A stretch of 64,000 nucleotides of DNA from Cichorium intybus (GCA_023525715.1 CM042012.1:42389528-42453527), one strand, 5' to 3'. Counted from the stretch's first letter, positions 51,967 to 64,000 are shown. Notes: a model not told the origin generated them from the sequence alone. Numbers and translations are program-made.

Positions 51967-53679
51967 TTTTTTTTAGTGTTAATTTCTTTGATATCCTTGT
52001 AAACTTTTAAAATTACTTCAATATTCTTACAAAAATTAAAACTACACGTATATCCTTTTAAAAGTATGAAACTCACATATATATCCAAAATTGAATTTAA
52101 TTAAGATTAGTCTGATTTAGTATTAAAAATTTTACCTATAATTGAAAATATCATATTAGATTACCAAAATACCCTTTCCAAACTACAAATAAAAAATGAT
52201 ATAAGATTAAAACTAACCAAATTTAATTACAATTACAATTGCAAGTAGTGAAAACCTCCATCACAAAGGTACAAATTGTCATTCGCAAATTACAAGTCAA
52301 CGTCCTCTTAATCACAAATACAACATCATCTTCTACATTCTATTAAACCAATTTCTAATCTTCTTCATTGCATCCTCATCACAACAGGTATTCTGATTCT
52401 GTATTCCATTAACTTTTGGATTTAACTAACTTTAATTAATTTGAAATCATCCTCCCACGAAGGGTTTCCATTTTTGCCCCCGCCGTACAGTTCAAAACAT
52501 CAAACCAAATTAGTATAAATCGGATCCTAATATATAAACCCTCAAGGGTAATGATGTCAAATTGAAATCACCAATTGCCTGAAAAGATGCCACAGTTTGT
52601 TGTTTCCTGTATCTGATATCTTGTGGCCCTACAAGAACACAAACAAGATTAGTTCAAGCTATTAGACATTGATTTAGCATAAAATAGATTCATGTGATGC
52701 AGATGTCGTTTTTCTTAATCGACGACTTAATAATGTAATAAGAAATAACACCAAAAATTAACACAAGAACACATGGACGAAGACGAATTGGTAGGATCTC
52801 GAAGACTGATGCTGCAAATCGATAGTCATCTCATAACAAAATCGATTCTTCTGCCGGTGTATCGAATTCCATGGATCACCAAACGTTTCGTAACCCAACT
52901 TTTCAAAGTATTCAAAACTTCAAAAAAAAGACGACGTAAAAATTTTACAAATCAAACACGAAGCATACCTTGGATCGATCTCTAAACCTCTATTTCACCC
53001 TTTGAAATCGGAACAAAATATTTCCTGCGTGCATGTTGTACTTGTAACCTTGAATACATCAGTTTCATCATGTTAAATGACAGAACTTCTTCGTTCCACC
53101 TTAATCACATATCTAGCAGGGGTACTCATGTGGAAGATAACATCAATTTTGCAATGAAAATGAAGGATTGAAGTTTGATTTCGAGTTATTGAGTCGCAAA
53201 AACCCACGCTTCATCCCTTCCTGTTTCTTGAAATTTCATGGTTTTCATGGCATCAAAACGAGGCAATCTACAAGATTTAGGTCGCCATCTCTGATTACCT
53301 TAAGGTGCAATACGCAAAGTTGCCTCCAAGGAAAGGAACTGAACTGTGTGTTAAAGACAAATCTGATGAAGAAAGAAGATTGGTGAGAGTGAGAGAGACG
53401 ACGTAAATATCTATTTCAATGAAAAAACGAAAAAGTAATTTATTTATTTATTTGTAGTTTGGAAAGGATATTTTGGTAATTTAATATAGGATTTTCAATT
53501 ATAAGTTAATCTTTCAATATTAAATCAGTTTAAATTTAATTAAAAATCAGATTTGGGATATATATATGTGAGTTTCATAGTTTTAAAAGGATATATATGT
53601 AGTTTTAATTTTTATAAGGATATTGAAGTAATTTTAAAAGTTTACAAGGATATCAATGAAATTAACCCTTTTTTTTTTA
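51967..53679. mobile_element. Mutator-like element with ~230-bp terminal inverted repeats
   Basis: The left end (51976-52202) and right end (53440-53668) are inverted copies over about 230 bases. They share, for example, TTTCTTTGATATCCTTGTAA versus its near-inverse, AACTTTTAAAATTACTTCAA, and CTTTCCAAACTACAAATAAA. A 9-base TTTTTTTTA stands at 51967-51975 and again at 53671-53679, fitting the 9-bp duplication of Mutator elements, although a T-run makes it less certain. No transposase is present. The centre (52200-53440) has exon-like patches and ORFs of 70 and 72 codons without known domains, so it may hold captured host sequence. Confidence 0.75.
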
Positions 53680-55655
53680 ACGGTGGATTCAATTAAAACT
53701 AATAAGATATAGTTATAAATTACAAGCATTAAACAAGAAACGATCCATACAAACCAATCTAATAAAAAAAATCGAAACTTATGCTTAATCCAATTAAAAG
53801 TAAATAATTGGATATCATCCACCGTTTTCTAAGAGGAACCTCTACAATTACGCAAAATAGAGGCATTACGGGATTTCCAAATACACCAAACGACCGAATA
53901 CAACAAAGCTTTTCTTAACTTCTCCTTATTCTTTCGTTGCACCGAGGATTCTAGAATCTGCTCGAACTCCATTCTGCTATCCGGGACAGAAGCAGCCAAA
54001 CCACACCAAGAAGCAAAAACGCACTAGACCTACTTGGAGAAAGCACATCCAAAAAACGCATGGTCTACGTCCTCGTCCTTAGTGTAACACATCACGCACC
54101 TCCTCGACTGCAATGGCACTCCACGAGCAATCAGATTGATCGCGACAGGAACACAGTTATGCATTATTCTTCACACAAAATAATTGACCTTTAGGGGCAC
54201 CCACTTTATACATCGAAACTTCTTACTGTGACCACCAACATTTCTATTTTTCTCCATTAAAAACCTCAAGGAACGCACAGAGAAAATCCCTGAGACATCA
54301 CCTTTCCAGTTCCACTTACCAGGGGCAGCAGAAATCTGCACCGAATGAACAATCTCGGATAAAGTTTTTATCTCTGTAGATTCCATACATCTCCGAGGGT
54401 TTCGGACCCAACTCCAAGTCAGATTGCCTCTCCACATAAGAATTTTTGAAACTCTCAATATTGTACAACTTTGGGAATAAGTCTTTAAGAGCATTCGGAC
54501 CACACCATTTATATTTCCAAAAAAACGTTTGTTTTCCATCTCTTAACCTTCTACACATCACAGTATCGAGAGACACATTCCACTCCTCAAGATCCTAGTT
54601 AACTTGAGTAATAAAAAGCCAAGCACCCCACCCCCCCCCCCCTCGGGAATGCCTCTTTTGGCAATAGGCATCTCATTAAAACCTTTAATAATATGAATAG
54701 CTTTAACACAACCAGCCTAAAGACTATTATGTTCCATCTTAAGCCTCCACCACCATTTAGCAACGAGGGCAATGTTTAAAGATCTAAGAGAACCCACACC
54801 AAGACCCCTATTTTTCTGGAATTTGTCATCATATCCCACGACACCCAATGAATTTTCCATTTATTCTCCGAACCACTACAAAGAAATTATCTTCTAATAC
54901 CCTTCAAGATCTCGATTACTTTTTTGGGAGCCTTGAACAAGGAGAAATAAAAGAGAGGAAGACTACCTAAAACAGACTTTAAGAGAGTAATCTGACCTCC
55001 AAAAGAAATATTTTTGGCTTTCCAAGAGAAAAGTTTAGATTTAAAATTTTCCACAATCAGATCCCAATTTTTTGCAATCTTCATATTTGCTCCAATCGGG
55101 AGACTAAGATATGTACATGGGAGAACCACCGGCTCACAATTCAAGATACTAACAACCCTCTCTACCTCTACCTCAGGTTTCTCAACTCCAATACCAAAAA
55201 ACTTTACTTTTGGCATGATTCACCTTTAAACCGTAAGCAAGGAAAAAGCAACGAAGAATACGATTAAGGTTAATAAAATTAACTTCGGACATTTCACCAA
55301 TTAAGGTCACATCATCTGCATACATAAGATGAGATAAGTACGGGCCATCATTAGAAAGCGAAAATCCATGAAACACATGCCCTATGATAAGCTTCTTTTA
55401 AAGAGAAACTAAGCCCTTCCATAACTATAATGAATAGAAAGGGAGATAATGGATCACTTTGGTGAAACACCTGTCTTAATATCAAATTCCTTAGTAGGAG
55501 AACCATTCACCAAGATGGAAGCATGTGCGGAGGAGAGACACCCTTTTATCCAATTTCTCCATTTGAGACTAAACTCCATTTACTCCAACACCGAATCCAA
55601 AAAAATTCCAATTGGGCGAATCAAACGCTTCTTGAGAGCTCCAAATGCTCTTTCG
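53680..55655 (-). mobile_element. LINE (non-LTR retrotransposon), 5'-truncated and decayed
   Basis: Minus-strand frames give a broken L1-type reverse transcriptase. 55450-55655 holds a segment ending WNFLDSVLE-like and HASILVNGSPTKEF. 55182-55376 holds LSHLMYADDVTLIGE with the catalytic YADD at about 55308-55320. 54887-55216 holds CTYLSLPIG...LFSWKAKNISFGGQITLLKSVL. The zinc-binding RVT end is at 54030-54300 (CIKWVPLKVNYFVW). Many stops and frameshifts are present. The poly(A) tail appears as the T-run at 53669-53678, where the Mutator-like element inserted. The 5' end stops inside a gag-like sequence at about 55655, as expected of 5' truncation. Confidence 0.8.
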
Positions 55656-55659
55656 ATAT

Positions 55660-56530
55660 CCTTTCTTGCTGAGCATGTAACTTATTTCTGTCATTAGTGC
55701 AATGCAATCCTCTGCTTTGTGGCCGAAATCCTCATGAAATGCATACCATTTAAATCGGTCTTTCTAGGGGTTTGCTTTTTCGTTCTTCTTTGTCCATCTC
55801 TCCTTGTCTCCCAAATCCTGCATGGCAAAGATTTAATCACGTAGTGTCTATAACGAAAGAGTAATCAGAATTTTTAGAATAATCTTCATTGTCTTCTTCG
55901 TCTCCTAGTGTATTGACTTTGTGGTTATCTGGTTTGTTGTAAGGCCTTGGTTTATGGGATATGTGAGAAGATATCTTGGACTTCCTATTAGGATTTTCGT
56001 AGGTATCTGGAGGGCTGAGTTTCTTTTGCATCAATTTTTCCTCCTCCAGCCTTATGAATCTTAAGGCCCTGTTTCTGACTTCGTCATGTTTCCTGCATAG
56101 GGTCATGACGAGATCCTCGAAGAATGTGGAGTCCTTTTTCAAGCCCATTTTGAAAGCTTCCACAGCAGTTGCTACCTCTAAATGAGGGATGTTCAATGCT
56201 TCCCTGCCAAACCTGCTAAGATAATCTCTCAAATATTCGTCATTGTTTTGTGAAAGTCTGTAAAGATCACTAGTAAGTTTCTCAAAAGATCTGCTACAAT
56301 AAAAATTGGTTATTAAAAAGATTGAGAAAATGTGAAAAGGATGTAATGGAATATGGAGGGATATTGAAGAGCCATTTCAAGGTCGGACTAGTAAGTATTG
56401 ACCCGAATCCTTTGTCTAAGCATGCTTCCTTAAGGTCCATTGGGATGAGAATGATTTCCAATAACATAAATCCATTGTTCAAGCTTCTCCCACTGGTAGT
56501 TCATAAACGTCATGCTAAAGTTATATAATT
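55660..56530 (-). pseudogene. Ty3/Gypsy gag fragment
   Basis: On the minus strand, SPTLKWLFNIPPYSITSF (about 56370) begins the Retrotrans_gag domain. LRDYLSRFGREALNIP and AFKMGLKKDSTFFEDLVM follow at 56100-56230 after a frame change near 56290. WYAFHEDFGHKAEDCIAL at about 55700-55750 is the zinc-like FHxxxGHxxxxC block. The fragment resembles gag of Athila/Tat-type elements. It is joined to LINE sequence on its left, so the LINE probably landed in it. No LTRs for it were found. Confidence 0.75.
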
Positions 56531-56805
56531 AAATTCTAGATAGGTGGGATTAGTACCTTTGATTAAAAATATATTGGAAATGTAACGTCAAGTTATTATA
56601 ATATGCTTTGATTTATTAGATAATTACATTTACGTATTTATTCAATTACTATGAATTATTACATGTTTAAGCCATCTATGAATGACATTGTATCATTGTA
56701 AAAATTCTTACTTAATCTTCTTCATGAGATTTACAATGAACTTTACAAGACCTTCACGGACACCCCTCCCCCAGAAGAACCTCTTTGAACATTTGAGGCA
56801 ATACC
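56531..56805. other. Unassigned spacer
   Basis: Nothing recognised. The last five bases (ATACC) could be half of the target duplication of the Copia element that follows; its other half is outside the window. Confidence 0.4.
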
Positions 56806-57586
56806 TATTGGATTAGGTGTCTAAGCCATGACTAATAATTTGTATTTACCTAATTGATAGTAGCAAAGTCCATTTGGGTTGCCCTCATGGCTAGAGGTTT
56901 AGTAGAAAATCCAGGAGAGAAAGATTGATTTATTATATGATTAATAAATCAATATAAATAAAATGAATAGTTTATTAATATATTATGGTGATAATATATT
57001 AATTAGAAACTATATTAATTAATTAGAAATTAATCTGGAATTAATTGGAATTAATTTGGTGATTAATTTGATTAATTAAAGGTGCAGGGGCTGAATTGTA
57101 ATTATTCAATAGTTGAGCAAGTGACAATTATGGTAGTTTAAGTGGGCAACGAAATTATGGAGGGATTATCCATAATTTCGATTATTATATGTTAGGATCG
57201 ATAAATAGATTTAAATTGATAGATAAAGGTTTATCTTATTTGAATTCAAAAAGGTTTACCTCTAAAGGCTTATCTGGTGGCCACTTGGAAACTATAAATA
57301 GAGACCCCTAGGCACCATAAAAGCCACTATTTTTTCCTCTCTTCCCTCTCTCTGGAACTTTCGAAAACCCTAGTTTTGGGTGTGACTTCATTTGAGGCAA
57401 GGCACTTGCGTTGCTTAGCTTGCAAGTAACAACTAAAATGTTAGTTTTTTCTAATTTTATTCTTTTAGTTATTTTCTTGTGGCCTTTAGGAATTTATTAT
57501 ATGTTCAATTAGAAGAAAATATAGATCCAATCTAGGTTGCATGTGAACTTAGGATTTTAGTTCATAGATTTGCATAAAATCTTTCA
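56806..57586 (+). repeat. 5' LTR
   Basis: Starts TATTGGATTAGG (the 3' LTR has TGTTGG) and ends ATCTTTCA. ACTATAAATAGAGACC at 57291-57306 is the probable TATA region. Confidence 0.88.
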
Positions 57587-57587
57587 G

Positions 57588-57599
57588 TGGTATTAGAGC
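57588..57599 (+). promoter_or_regulatory. Primer-binding site with one change
   Basis: TGGTATTAGAGC, directly after the LTR. One C to T change from the usual Met-initiator tRNA complement. Confidence 0.8.
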
Positions 57600-58929
57600 A
57601 TTTTGGTTGTTTTCTTGTTGAATTGCTATAATTGTCTTCCTAAAAATTAGGGTTTAATGCTTATAAACCCTAATTAGACATATCGATTTTAGGGTTAGGG
57701 TTTTGGAAACCCTAGCCCCTCCCCTCTATGATTTTCGATTTTCTCATTAGGGTTTTAGAAGGCTTTCTATTTTTGTTAACTTTAATTATTTAAATGGATA
57801 ACTTTAAACCCATTATTTGTTAATTTCGAAAATTAGGAGGTTTAAGATAGGTTTAAATTAATTTGATTAATTTGTGATACCTATCTAGTCTTAATTAATT
57901 TAATTAATTGTTTAATTAGAAGATAATTAATGGTTTAATTTAATTTTAAATTTAATAGTTTTAAATTTCGAAAAATTAAAAGATAAAACTAGGAATATTT
58001 TAAAAGTCTAAAATATTTGGATTTAATTAATTTAATTAATTGTTTAATTAAAAGATGAATTTAATCTTTTAAAGGTTTATTTTAATTTTAAATTTAATAG
58101 TTTAAATTTCTAATAAATTAAAAGATAAACCAGGAATATTTTAAAAGGTTTAAAATACATCTTATATATATTATAATTAAAAGTTAATATTATATGTATA
58201 AGATAATTGGTCAGTCAAATCAATAGTAGGCCTCATTCACGAAGCTGGTCTATAAGGAGGGTATAAGGAAACTGTCTATAAAATGGCGGTTGAATGGGTG
58301 CCCACTCTCACCCACCGCTCTCTTGATTAGTGTAGGGTCGTTAGCCGAACGGTTTTGATAGGACAACTTAATCTCATTAAAAGTATAATGTTATTAATGA
58401 AAGTACTAGAACAACTTTATAAAATCCCAAATCTAGTTACTTTAGGAAAAATGTGAAAAGATGCTAACCCATGAAATTGCACATTACACTTTATGAGACA
58501 TTAGTGGAGCGTGTGTGGTTAACCGGCACACTAATAGGGGCTCATAAAGAGTGGTAATGGGTTTCTCATGATTTATCATTGTTGATGGAGTGTGTGTGGT
58601 TAACCGGCACATCAATTAGAGATGATAAATGACATTGAGGTTACCGAGCATATTTGCATGGTTATTCACATCCAGTTTGTGATCCTCGGCATCCCAGTCA
58701 CAAACAGTGGAGCATATCCGAGATTTAACATGCCATTGAACAGTTCAATGAATCTTAACATATCTAGGAATTTCATAAGACTGAAATTGATAAATGTTTA
58801 TCTACCTTAATGACCATTATGATCCCTCTTCACACCATAGTTGGGGTATTTTGGATCCTAGCCTCATTAAATAATATATTGGGTAATTGTTTAAAAAGGA
58901 TTAAAATTAAACTAATTCAAATTTTATAG
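57600..58929 (+). other. Copia untranslated leader
   Basis: Homologous to the leaders of the other two Copia copies. Two hairpin-like motifs with a GGTTAACC palindrome lie at 58513-58531 and 58594-58612. Confidence 0.7.
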
Positions 58930-59550
58930 ATGTCTAAAGATAGTGTCAATTCTCCTCCTTTACCCATTTCTGAGAGTCTCAGAAAGCACCTGTTCAATAT
59001 GGTAAGGCTGACTGGCCTTGGCTATGTGATATGGCTTTGCAATTAGAGAATGATTCTTAGTTTTGCTGGCAAACCATATCTGACTGAGTGTCCGCTCCTT
59101 GTTCTACCAAAGCATGGCATCACACAGTAGCTTGTGATGAGCATGACCCCTTGACTATTAAGTCAAAGGAAGTTCGTTGTCTCATGCTATTTATCATTGG
59201 CCCCGAGTTTTGCAGGGATTTAGAATTCCTGGGTCAGATAAGTTAACACAGCTGGTTGAGGAAAGGTTCCGAGAACTGGTTGAAAAAGGAATGAACTAGG
59301 ATATTTAAAGAGCTTGAAGTTGCAAGTTAGAAGGAAGTAGCACCAGTTTGCATGTTCTCATGATTGAGGGATACATGGGAAAACTATATAAAATTAGGTC
59401 ACCCCTTCTGATCGGGAGTTAAGCATTAGCTCGACTCGCTGATCTGTTCATCCATATGAACAGAAAGGGTAACCAGATTAAGACAATCATGGAAATGCAT
59501 TCAATGTCGACTCTGTATGAGTCGTTCATGGAGAAGCATAGTTCTATTGA
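58930..59550 (+). pseudogene. Decayed Copia gag
   Basis: Starts MSKDSVNSPPLPISESLRKH. Patches such as VRLTGLGY, FAGKPYLTECPLLVLPKHG and VAPVCMFS follow the gag order of Copia elements in several frames, with many stops. It differs from the gag of the other two copies, so it represents another subfamily. Confidence 0.6.
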
Positions 59551-62500
59551 TTCAGCTGCTTCATGATTGAGCCCAGTATTAAGGCGCATCAAGAAATGAT
59601 CCAGATCGTCTGGACCGATTGTTCAATGTATCAAACTGGGAATCCACAAGGTGGGACACAGTCACAGAAAGATTGGAAAATGCTCCAAAGCCGAACGGTT
59701 TGGCAACTCAGGAATATCTTAAAACTCAGAACTCCTGATCCTTAATTCCTTGATACAGGATGTGTTTATCACATTTGCTCTATATGCATGGACTAAGTAG
59801 GATGCGGGATTTTGTTGCAAAGGAGCACATTCGGATTGGATCTAAAGCTCATGCAGTTTTGGAGTTTATTTAGATACTATGACCTTGCTATTAGCTTATT
59901 AGATGCGTGCGACATTACCTGTTCGAGGATATTTCGGTTTTATAAAATGTCAATTTTTCTTTTAATACATGTTTATCCTTGAAATGTTGTATGAGTGTGT
60001 TAATTGCATGAATGGTAATGACTTGAATGATGATGCATCCAAAGTGTTTGCATTCATGAATTGTGTTTTCTATGATTGTTAAAAGATATTTTATAAAATC
60101 AATTCAACCAAAGGTCCAGTTGGACAGGACTTTGGAATCATTTGACTTAGAGTCACATGATGAATTGAGTTCTTAATAAAACCATGTGTGGCAAGAAATG
60201 AATCACCCAAAGATCCAGTTGGACAGGACTTTGGAATCATTTGACATAGAGTCACATGATGATTAAGTTCTTTATAAAGCACATGTGGCAAGAAATGAAT
60301 CACCCAAAGATCCAGAGGATAGGATTTTGGAATCAGTTGACTTAGAGTCAGGTGATGATTGCATATCTTGAACAAATTAACAAAGTCATAAATTTACATA
60401 GAGATGTAAAAGATATTAAGATTTTGAGCAACATACACATAAGTTTCTGTGTATTGCTCGAATCTTCGAACACAAAACAATTAGTTATACTTCATAATAT
60501 TTGCCGATTAGTATGACAAATATGGTTTCGCTTATCAGAATAAGCGATTGATTGAAACCTTGAAGTGTTCAAGGATTTCAAAGGAAGTATAAGATCAACA
60601 GAACCTGAGTGACAACATAGACTGAGAAAATGTTTCACAGTTTATCCTCTTCCAAGAACATTAATGGTTATAATGTATCTTAGGGAAGATGATGGAGCAT
60701 TGGTCGAAATAGTTCGATCCTCGATGTATAAGATACATTTCCAAATGGTTTTTCGATGAATTGAATATTCAACCAGTCAGACCATAGAAACCATATTCCG
60801 ACCACATCTTAGACAAAGTAGGTTATGCAGACACTTTCTGAAATGTAAAGCTGGGATCGTCCCACTTGTACATAGAAAGTACAGGGTCATGTAGCGTTCG
60901 TCCGAACCTCATGACTAGCCTGAACCTGATCAGCAATGTCGTTTCATTGGCTATCCCGCTGTACCTGTGAAAGAATAGCTCTTTTAGAAAGGACTCATGT
61001 TCTAAGGAAACAGTGGGAGTTAAGAGAGTCCTGGATGAGATCAAGATTAGCCAAGTGAAAGAACCTTTAGTCATCACTAGGCTTTGGGCAGGAATCAGAT
61101 TCTTGTTAAACCTGACATACTCTTCTCTTAACCAGTAGTATTAGTCACCGTCATAAAGTGTTGTGATCTGGGTGACATACCAATTAGTGGTAAAACACTA
61201 AAGTTGGTATGGATTAGCAGTCCGACTACTTGGAAGCATTGGTGAGCCCGGTTGTTGCCAAATAAGAGAACCTTAGGGCGAGACACGTCTATGTAACAAT
61301 TTGATTGATTTTACACCTGGTCTAAAAACCAGTAGGAGTAATTGAATCATCAAAAGAAAGTGACATGGATAGAAATGTACTTACTGAACATCTGGTTGAG
61401 TGAGACGATACTCAGAGTCAAGCAAATGATTCCGAGAGAAGCACTCTCAATCAATAGAAGATAAAATCTGAAAGGATACTGCGTGGCACATTGTGAGACG
61501 TTAGTGGAGCGCGTGTGGATTACCGACACACTAATAAGGACTCACAAAGAGCATGCAAATACAGTAGGTACATGGCCACGAGATTCATCCCACGGGCACC
61601 TCGCAAGAAAGGAAATTCGGATTCTATGAAAGACTTAATAGAGATACGGCATACTCAGGTGGTTGTAAACGTCTATAAGATAGATCGAAACTCTGCTAAG
61701 ATGATCTTGATGAGATTCAAGATGCATAGCCCCAGGAAATGGTTTTTCCTATCATTGCAAAGTGTGATGACTTGACATGAAAGAAATAAAGAAGGTGCAA
61801 CATACTCACGTAATTCACAAACATCTATTGGATAGATGAAATCGTCAGCATAGACCTAGCCATTGTAAGCATAATCTTGATAAGATTCAAGATGCATGAA
61901 AAGAGTCTCCGGAAGGAAATAGTTTTTTGAAAATCATGACACAAGGATTATAAATAATCTTTGGATTCCGAAAGGGTTTGGAATAAGATTAGATCGGGTT
62001 CCACAAGTTTCTTGCATCGATCAAAATGTCATGAACATATCCTGATGACTTGATGCTTAGGGCATAGTAAGTTGGATTCAGGACATTGTCTGGCTGGGAA
62101 TACTAGATGGTTTTTTTTATTGGGAAATGATTGGTGTGAAAGTAATAGTAATAATTTGAAAGATTTTTTCAAAGTGGTAATTTGACGTTAAAGGACTTCA
62201 TGGTTAAAGAATCTCGTTGGTATTCTGATGGAGCACGTGTGGTTCACTGGCACAGCATAGCACCTCGAATCAGTCTTAGGGTGCAGTCAAGTAGACTAAA
62301 GACCCCTAGAACCATAGGAACTCACAGTACACATTACCAGAATGGAGTTAGGAGAGAAAAAGACAGGATAACGTATTGAGATGTCATCGGAAGAACATCC
62401 GATTGGATCATCTGCAATAAAGTGCATCAGTATAAGATAGTTTAGATACATAGAAAGAGTGAAAGGTTCATAAAGACATAGCTATAAAATTAGAATTGAA

Positions 62501-63352
62501 AGTTTAAAAGAAATCTTGAAACCGATAATAGTTTATGACAAGATCCGACTTGGTGATTACCTCGTAGAGATTTGGTAATAAGCATGAGTAGCTTCCAGTC
62601 AGATCTTTATGTTTCGCTTTCGCATGTTTTACTTCCCGAATAATTTAATTATTCAGAAAGGTCCACAGTCGCTCATACTTTGGGAAGTAAGTATTGAATC
62701 AAGACTGTCATGAATTGGTTTGTAGACTGTCTAAGGAGTTAGACATAGCAATATGATTTCTACAACATTCATGAGTACTTAGAAATAGAGATTTGAGTAT
62801 TGGATAAACCCACGCTCAATAGATTGCTTCATGGATTATATCACAAGCAATGTTGAGACGTTAATATCTTATGATCTTGAAGTGGAGAGATATGAGTTAT
62901 AATTTACAAGGCAGTTGTTCATTGATGGTACGAAAACGCATCGGTAACTAGATGTTATAAAACGTGTTGTTGTGAATAATTTGACTAGTAAAAGATATAA
63001 TCATATGAGTCGAAGCTTATTCGTTCCTTGACCTTGATGGGAAACAGATATCTGTAGGCCTCTCGATAATTTTGAAGTTGACTAAAGTGCTGGCCAACCA
63101 GGACTGAATTGATGTGTTCAATTATAAGTCCTAAAGTCATAAGCAGAATCAGAAATCGGGAAACAGAGTACCGGACATAGATTGATCTCAATCCATGTCT
63201 CATGTCCGGAAATATCTTGTTGAACGAAGGATCATATGATCACTTATCTATGGACAGAACTGACTAGGTTAGAGTTCGGCAGCAGTTTCTAGGAAGCTAG
63301 AGTTTGCTGATTAATTAGAGGTTAAATTAGTAATTATTGTCATAGACTTATC
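59551..63352 (+). other. Noncoding interior of the Copia element
   Basis: No reverse transcriptase, integrase or protease could be recognised in any frame. The ORFs at 59563, 61515 and 62182 have no family motifs. Two further leader-like GTGTGG motifs occur at about 61513 and 62236. Confidence 0.55.
60108..60365 (+). repeat. Tandem repeat, ~95-bp unit, 2.7 copies
   Basis: The unit AAAGATCCAGTTGGACAGGA, then GGAATCATTTGAC, AGAGTCACATGATGA, TGTGGCAAGAAATGAATC recurs from about 60110, 60205 and 60303. The antisense 94-codon frame simply reads through it. Confidence 0.85.
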
Positions 63353-63364
63353 CAAGTGGGAGAC
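63353..63364 (+). promoter_or_regulatory. Polypurine tract
   Basis: CAAGTGGGAGAC immediately before the 3' LTR. The same tract stands next to the 3' LTR of the minus-strand copy at 21272. Confidence 0.8.
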
Positions 63365-64000
63365 TGTTGGATTAGGTGTCTAAGCCATGACTAATAATTT
63401 GTATTTACCTAATTGATAGTAGCAAAGTCCATTTGGGTTGCCCTCATGGCTAGAGGTTTAGTAGAAAATCCAGGAGAGAGAAAGATTAATTTATTATATG
63501 ATTAATAAATCAATAGAAATAAAATAAATAGTTTATTAATATATTATGGTGATAATATATTAATTAGAAACTATATTAATTAATTAGAAATTAATCTGGA
63601 ATTAATTGGAATTAATTTGGTGATTAATTTGATTAATTAAAGGTGCAGTGGCTGAATTGTAATTATTCAATAGTTGAGAAAGTGACATTTATGGTAGTTT
63701 AAGTGGGCAACGAAATTATGGAGGGATTATCCATAATTTCGATTATTATATGTTTGGATAAATAGATTTGAATTGATAGATAAAAGTTTATCTTATTTGA
63801 ATTCAAAAAGGTTTATCTCTAAAGGCTTATCTGGTGGCCACTTGGAAACTATAAATAGAGACCCCTAGGCACCATAAAAGCCACGACTTTTTCCTCTATT
63901 CACTCTCTCTGGAACTTTCGAAAACCCTAGTTTTGGGTGTGACTTCATTTGAGGCAAGGCACTTGCGTTGCTTAGCTTGCAAGAAACAACTAAAAGGTTA
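63365..64000 (+). repeat. 3' LTR, truncated by the window end
   Basis: Starts TGTTGGATTAGG and follows the 5' LTR with scattered single-base changes and a short deletion near 63755. Confidence 0.88.

Larger units (their letters stand above)
56806..64000 (+). mobile_element. Copia LTR retrotransposon with decayed interior, cut by the window end
   Basis: 5' LTR 56806-57586, primer-binding site 57588-57599, leader to about 58929, gag remnant 58930-59550, then about 3.8 kb with no identifiable pol, a polypurine tract and the first 636 bases of the 3' LTR (63365-64000). The two LTRs are very similar across the shared part. The 3' region (62600-63360) is related to 21272-22010 of the minus-strand Copia element. 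It looks like a non-autonomous member of the same group. Confidence 0.85.

Noticed and set aside
59563..59745. 60-codon ORF in the Copia interior as possible pol remnant
   Set aside because: No integrase, RT or RNase H block could be recognised.

Overview
The window is nuclear DNA of a flowering plant. Genes are split by GT-AG introns, the spacers are AT-rich, (TA)n microsatellites are long, and LTR retrotransposons are nested in one another. The repeat families and the trihelix-like Harbinger proteins suggest a eudicot, perhaps Asteraceae such as lettuce, but the sequence alone does not prove this.

Host genes are few. A four-exon methyl-CpG-binding-domain (MBD) gene lies at 9336-11202. Two short CLE signalling-peptide genes lie in tandem at 12625-12879 and 14470-14721. 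A two-exon membrane steroid-binding protein gene (MSBP/MAPR type) lies at 50655-51794. All four are on the minus strand.

Most of the rest is mobile DNA. 1-4922: a Ty3/Gypsy-type LTR abutting, and probably inserted in, the gag of a minus-strand Copia element. 5500-6830: an older Gypsy-like LTR fragment. 7955-9010: a decayed Harbinger transposase. 18704-29484: a dead minus-strand Copia element whose 3' LTR holds a Helitron and whose leader holds a Harbinger element. 30740-38615: an LTR retrotransposon with long, nearly identical LTRs and a perfect 5-bp target duplication. It has no recognisable gag-pol but carries, in antisense, an intron-containing RKD-type RWP-RK transcription-factor gene. 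39919-44235: a solo LTR of about 4.3 kb. 44524-45017: a Tourist MITE. 48622-50394: a Harbinger-type element with an intact Myb/SANT-like ORF and no transposase. 51967-53679: a long-TIR Mutator-like element sitting in the poly(A) tract of a LINE, close upstream of the MSBP start codon. 55660-56530: a Gypsy gag fragment. 56806-64000: a Copia-type element with similar LTRs and a decayed interior, cut by the window edge.

The most interesting item is the retrotransposon carrying the antisense RKD gene. Second is an apparent shared architecture in which the long Gypsy-type LTRs each contain a potential intron (GTGAGT donor, TATTC(T)CAG-like acceptor). Third is the set of Harbinger pieces: a dead transposase and two elements carrying only the DNA-binding ORF.
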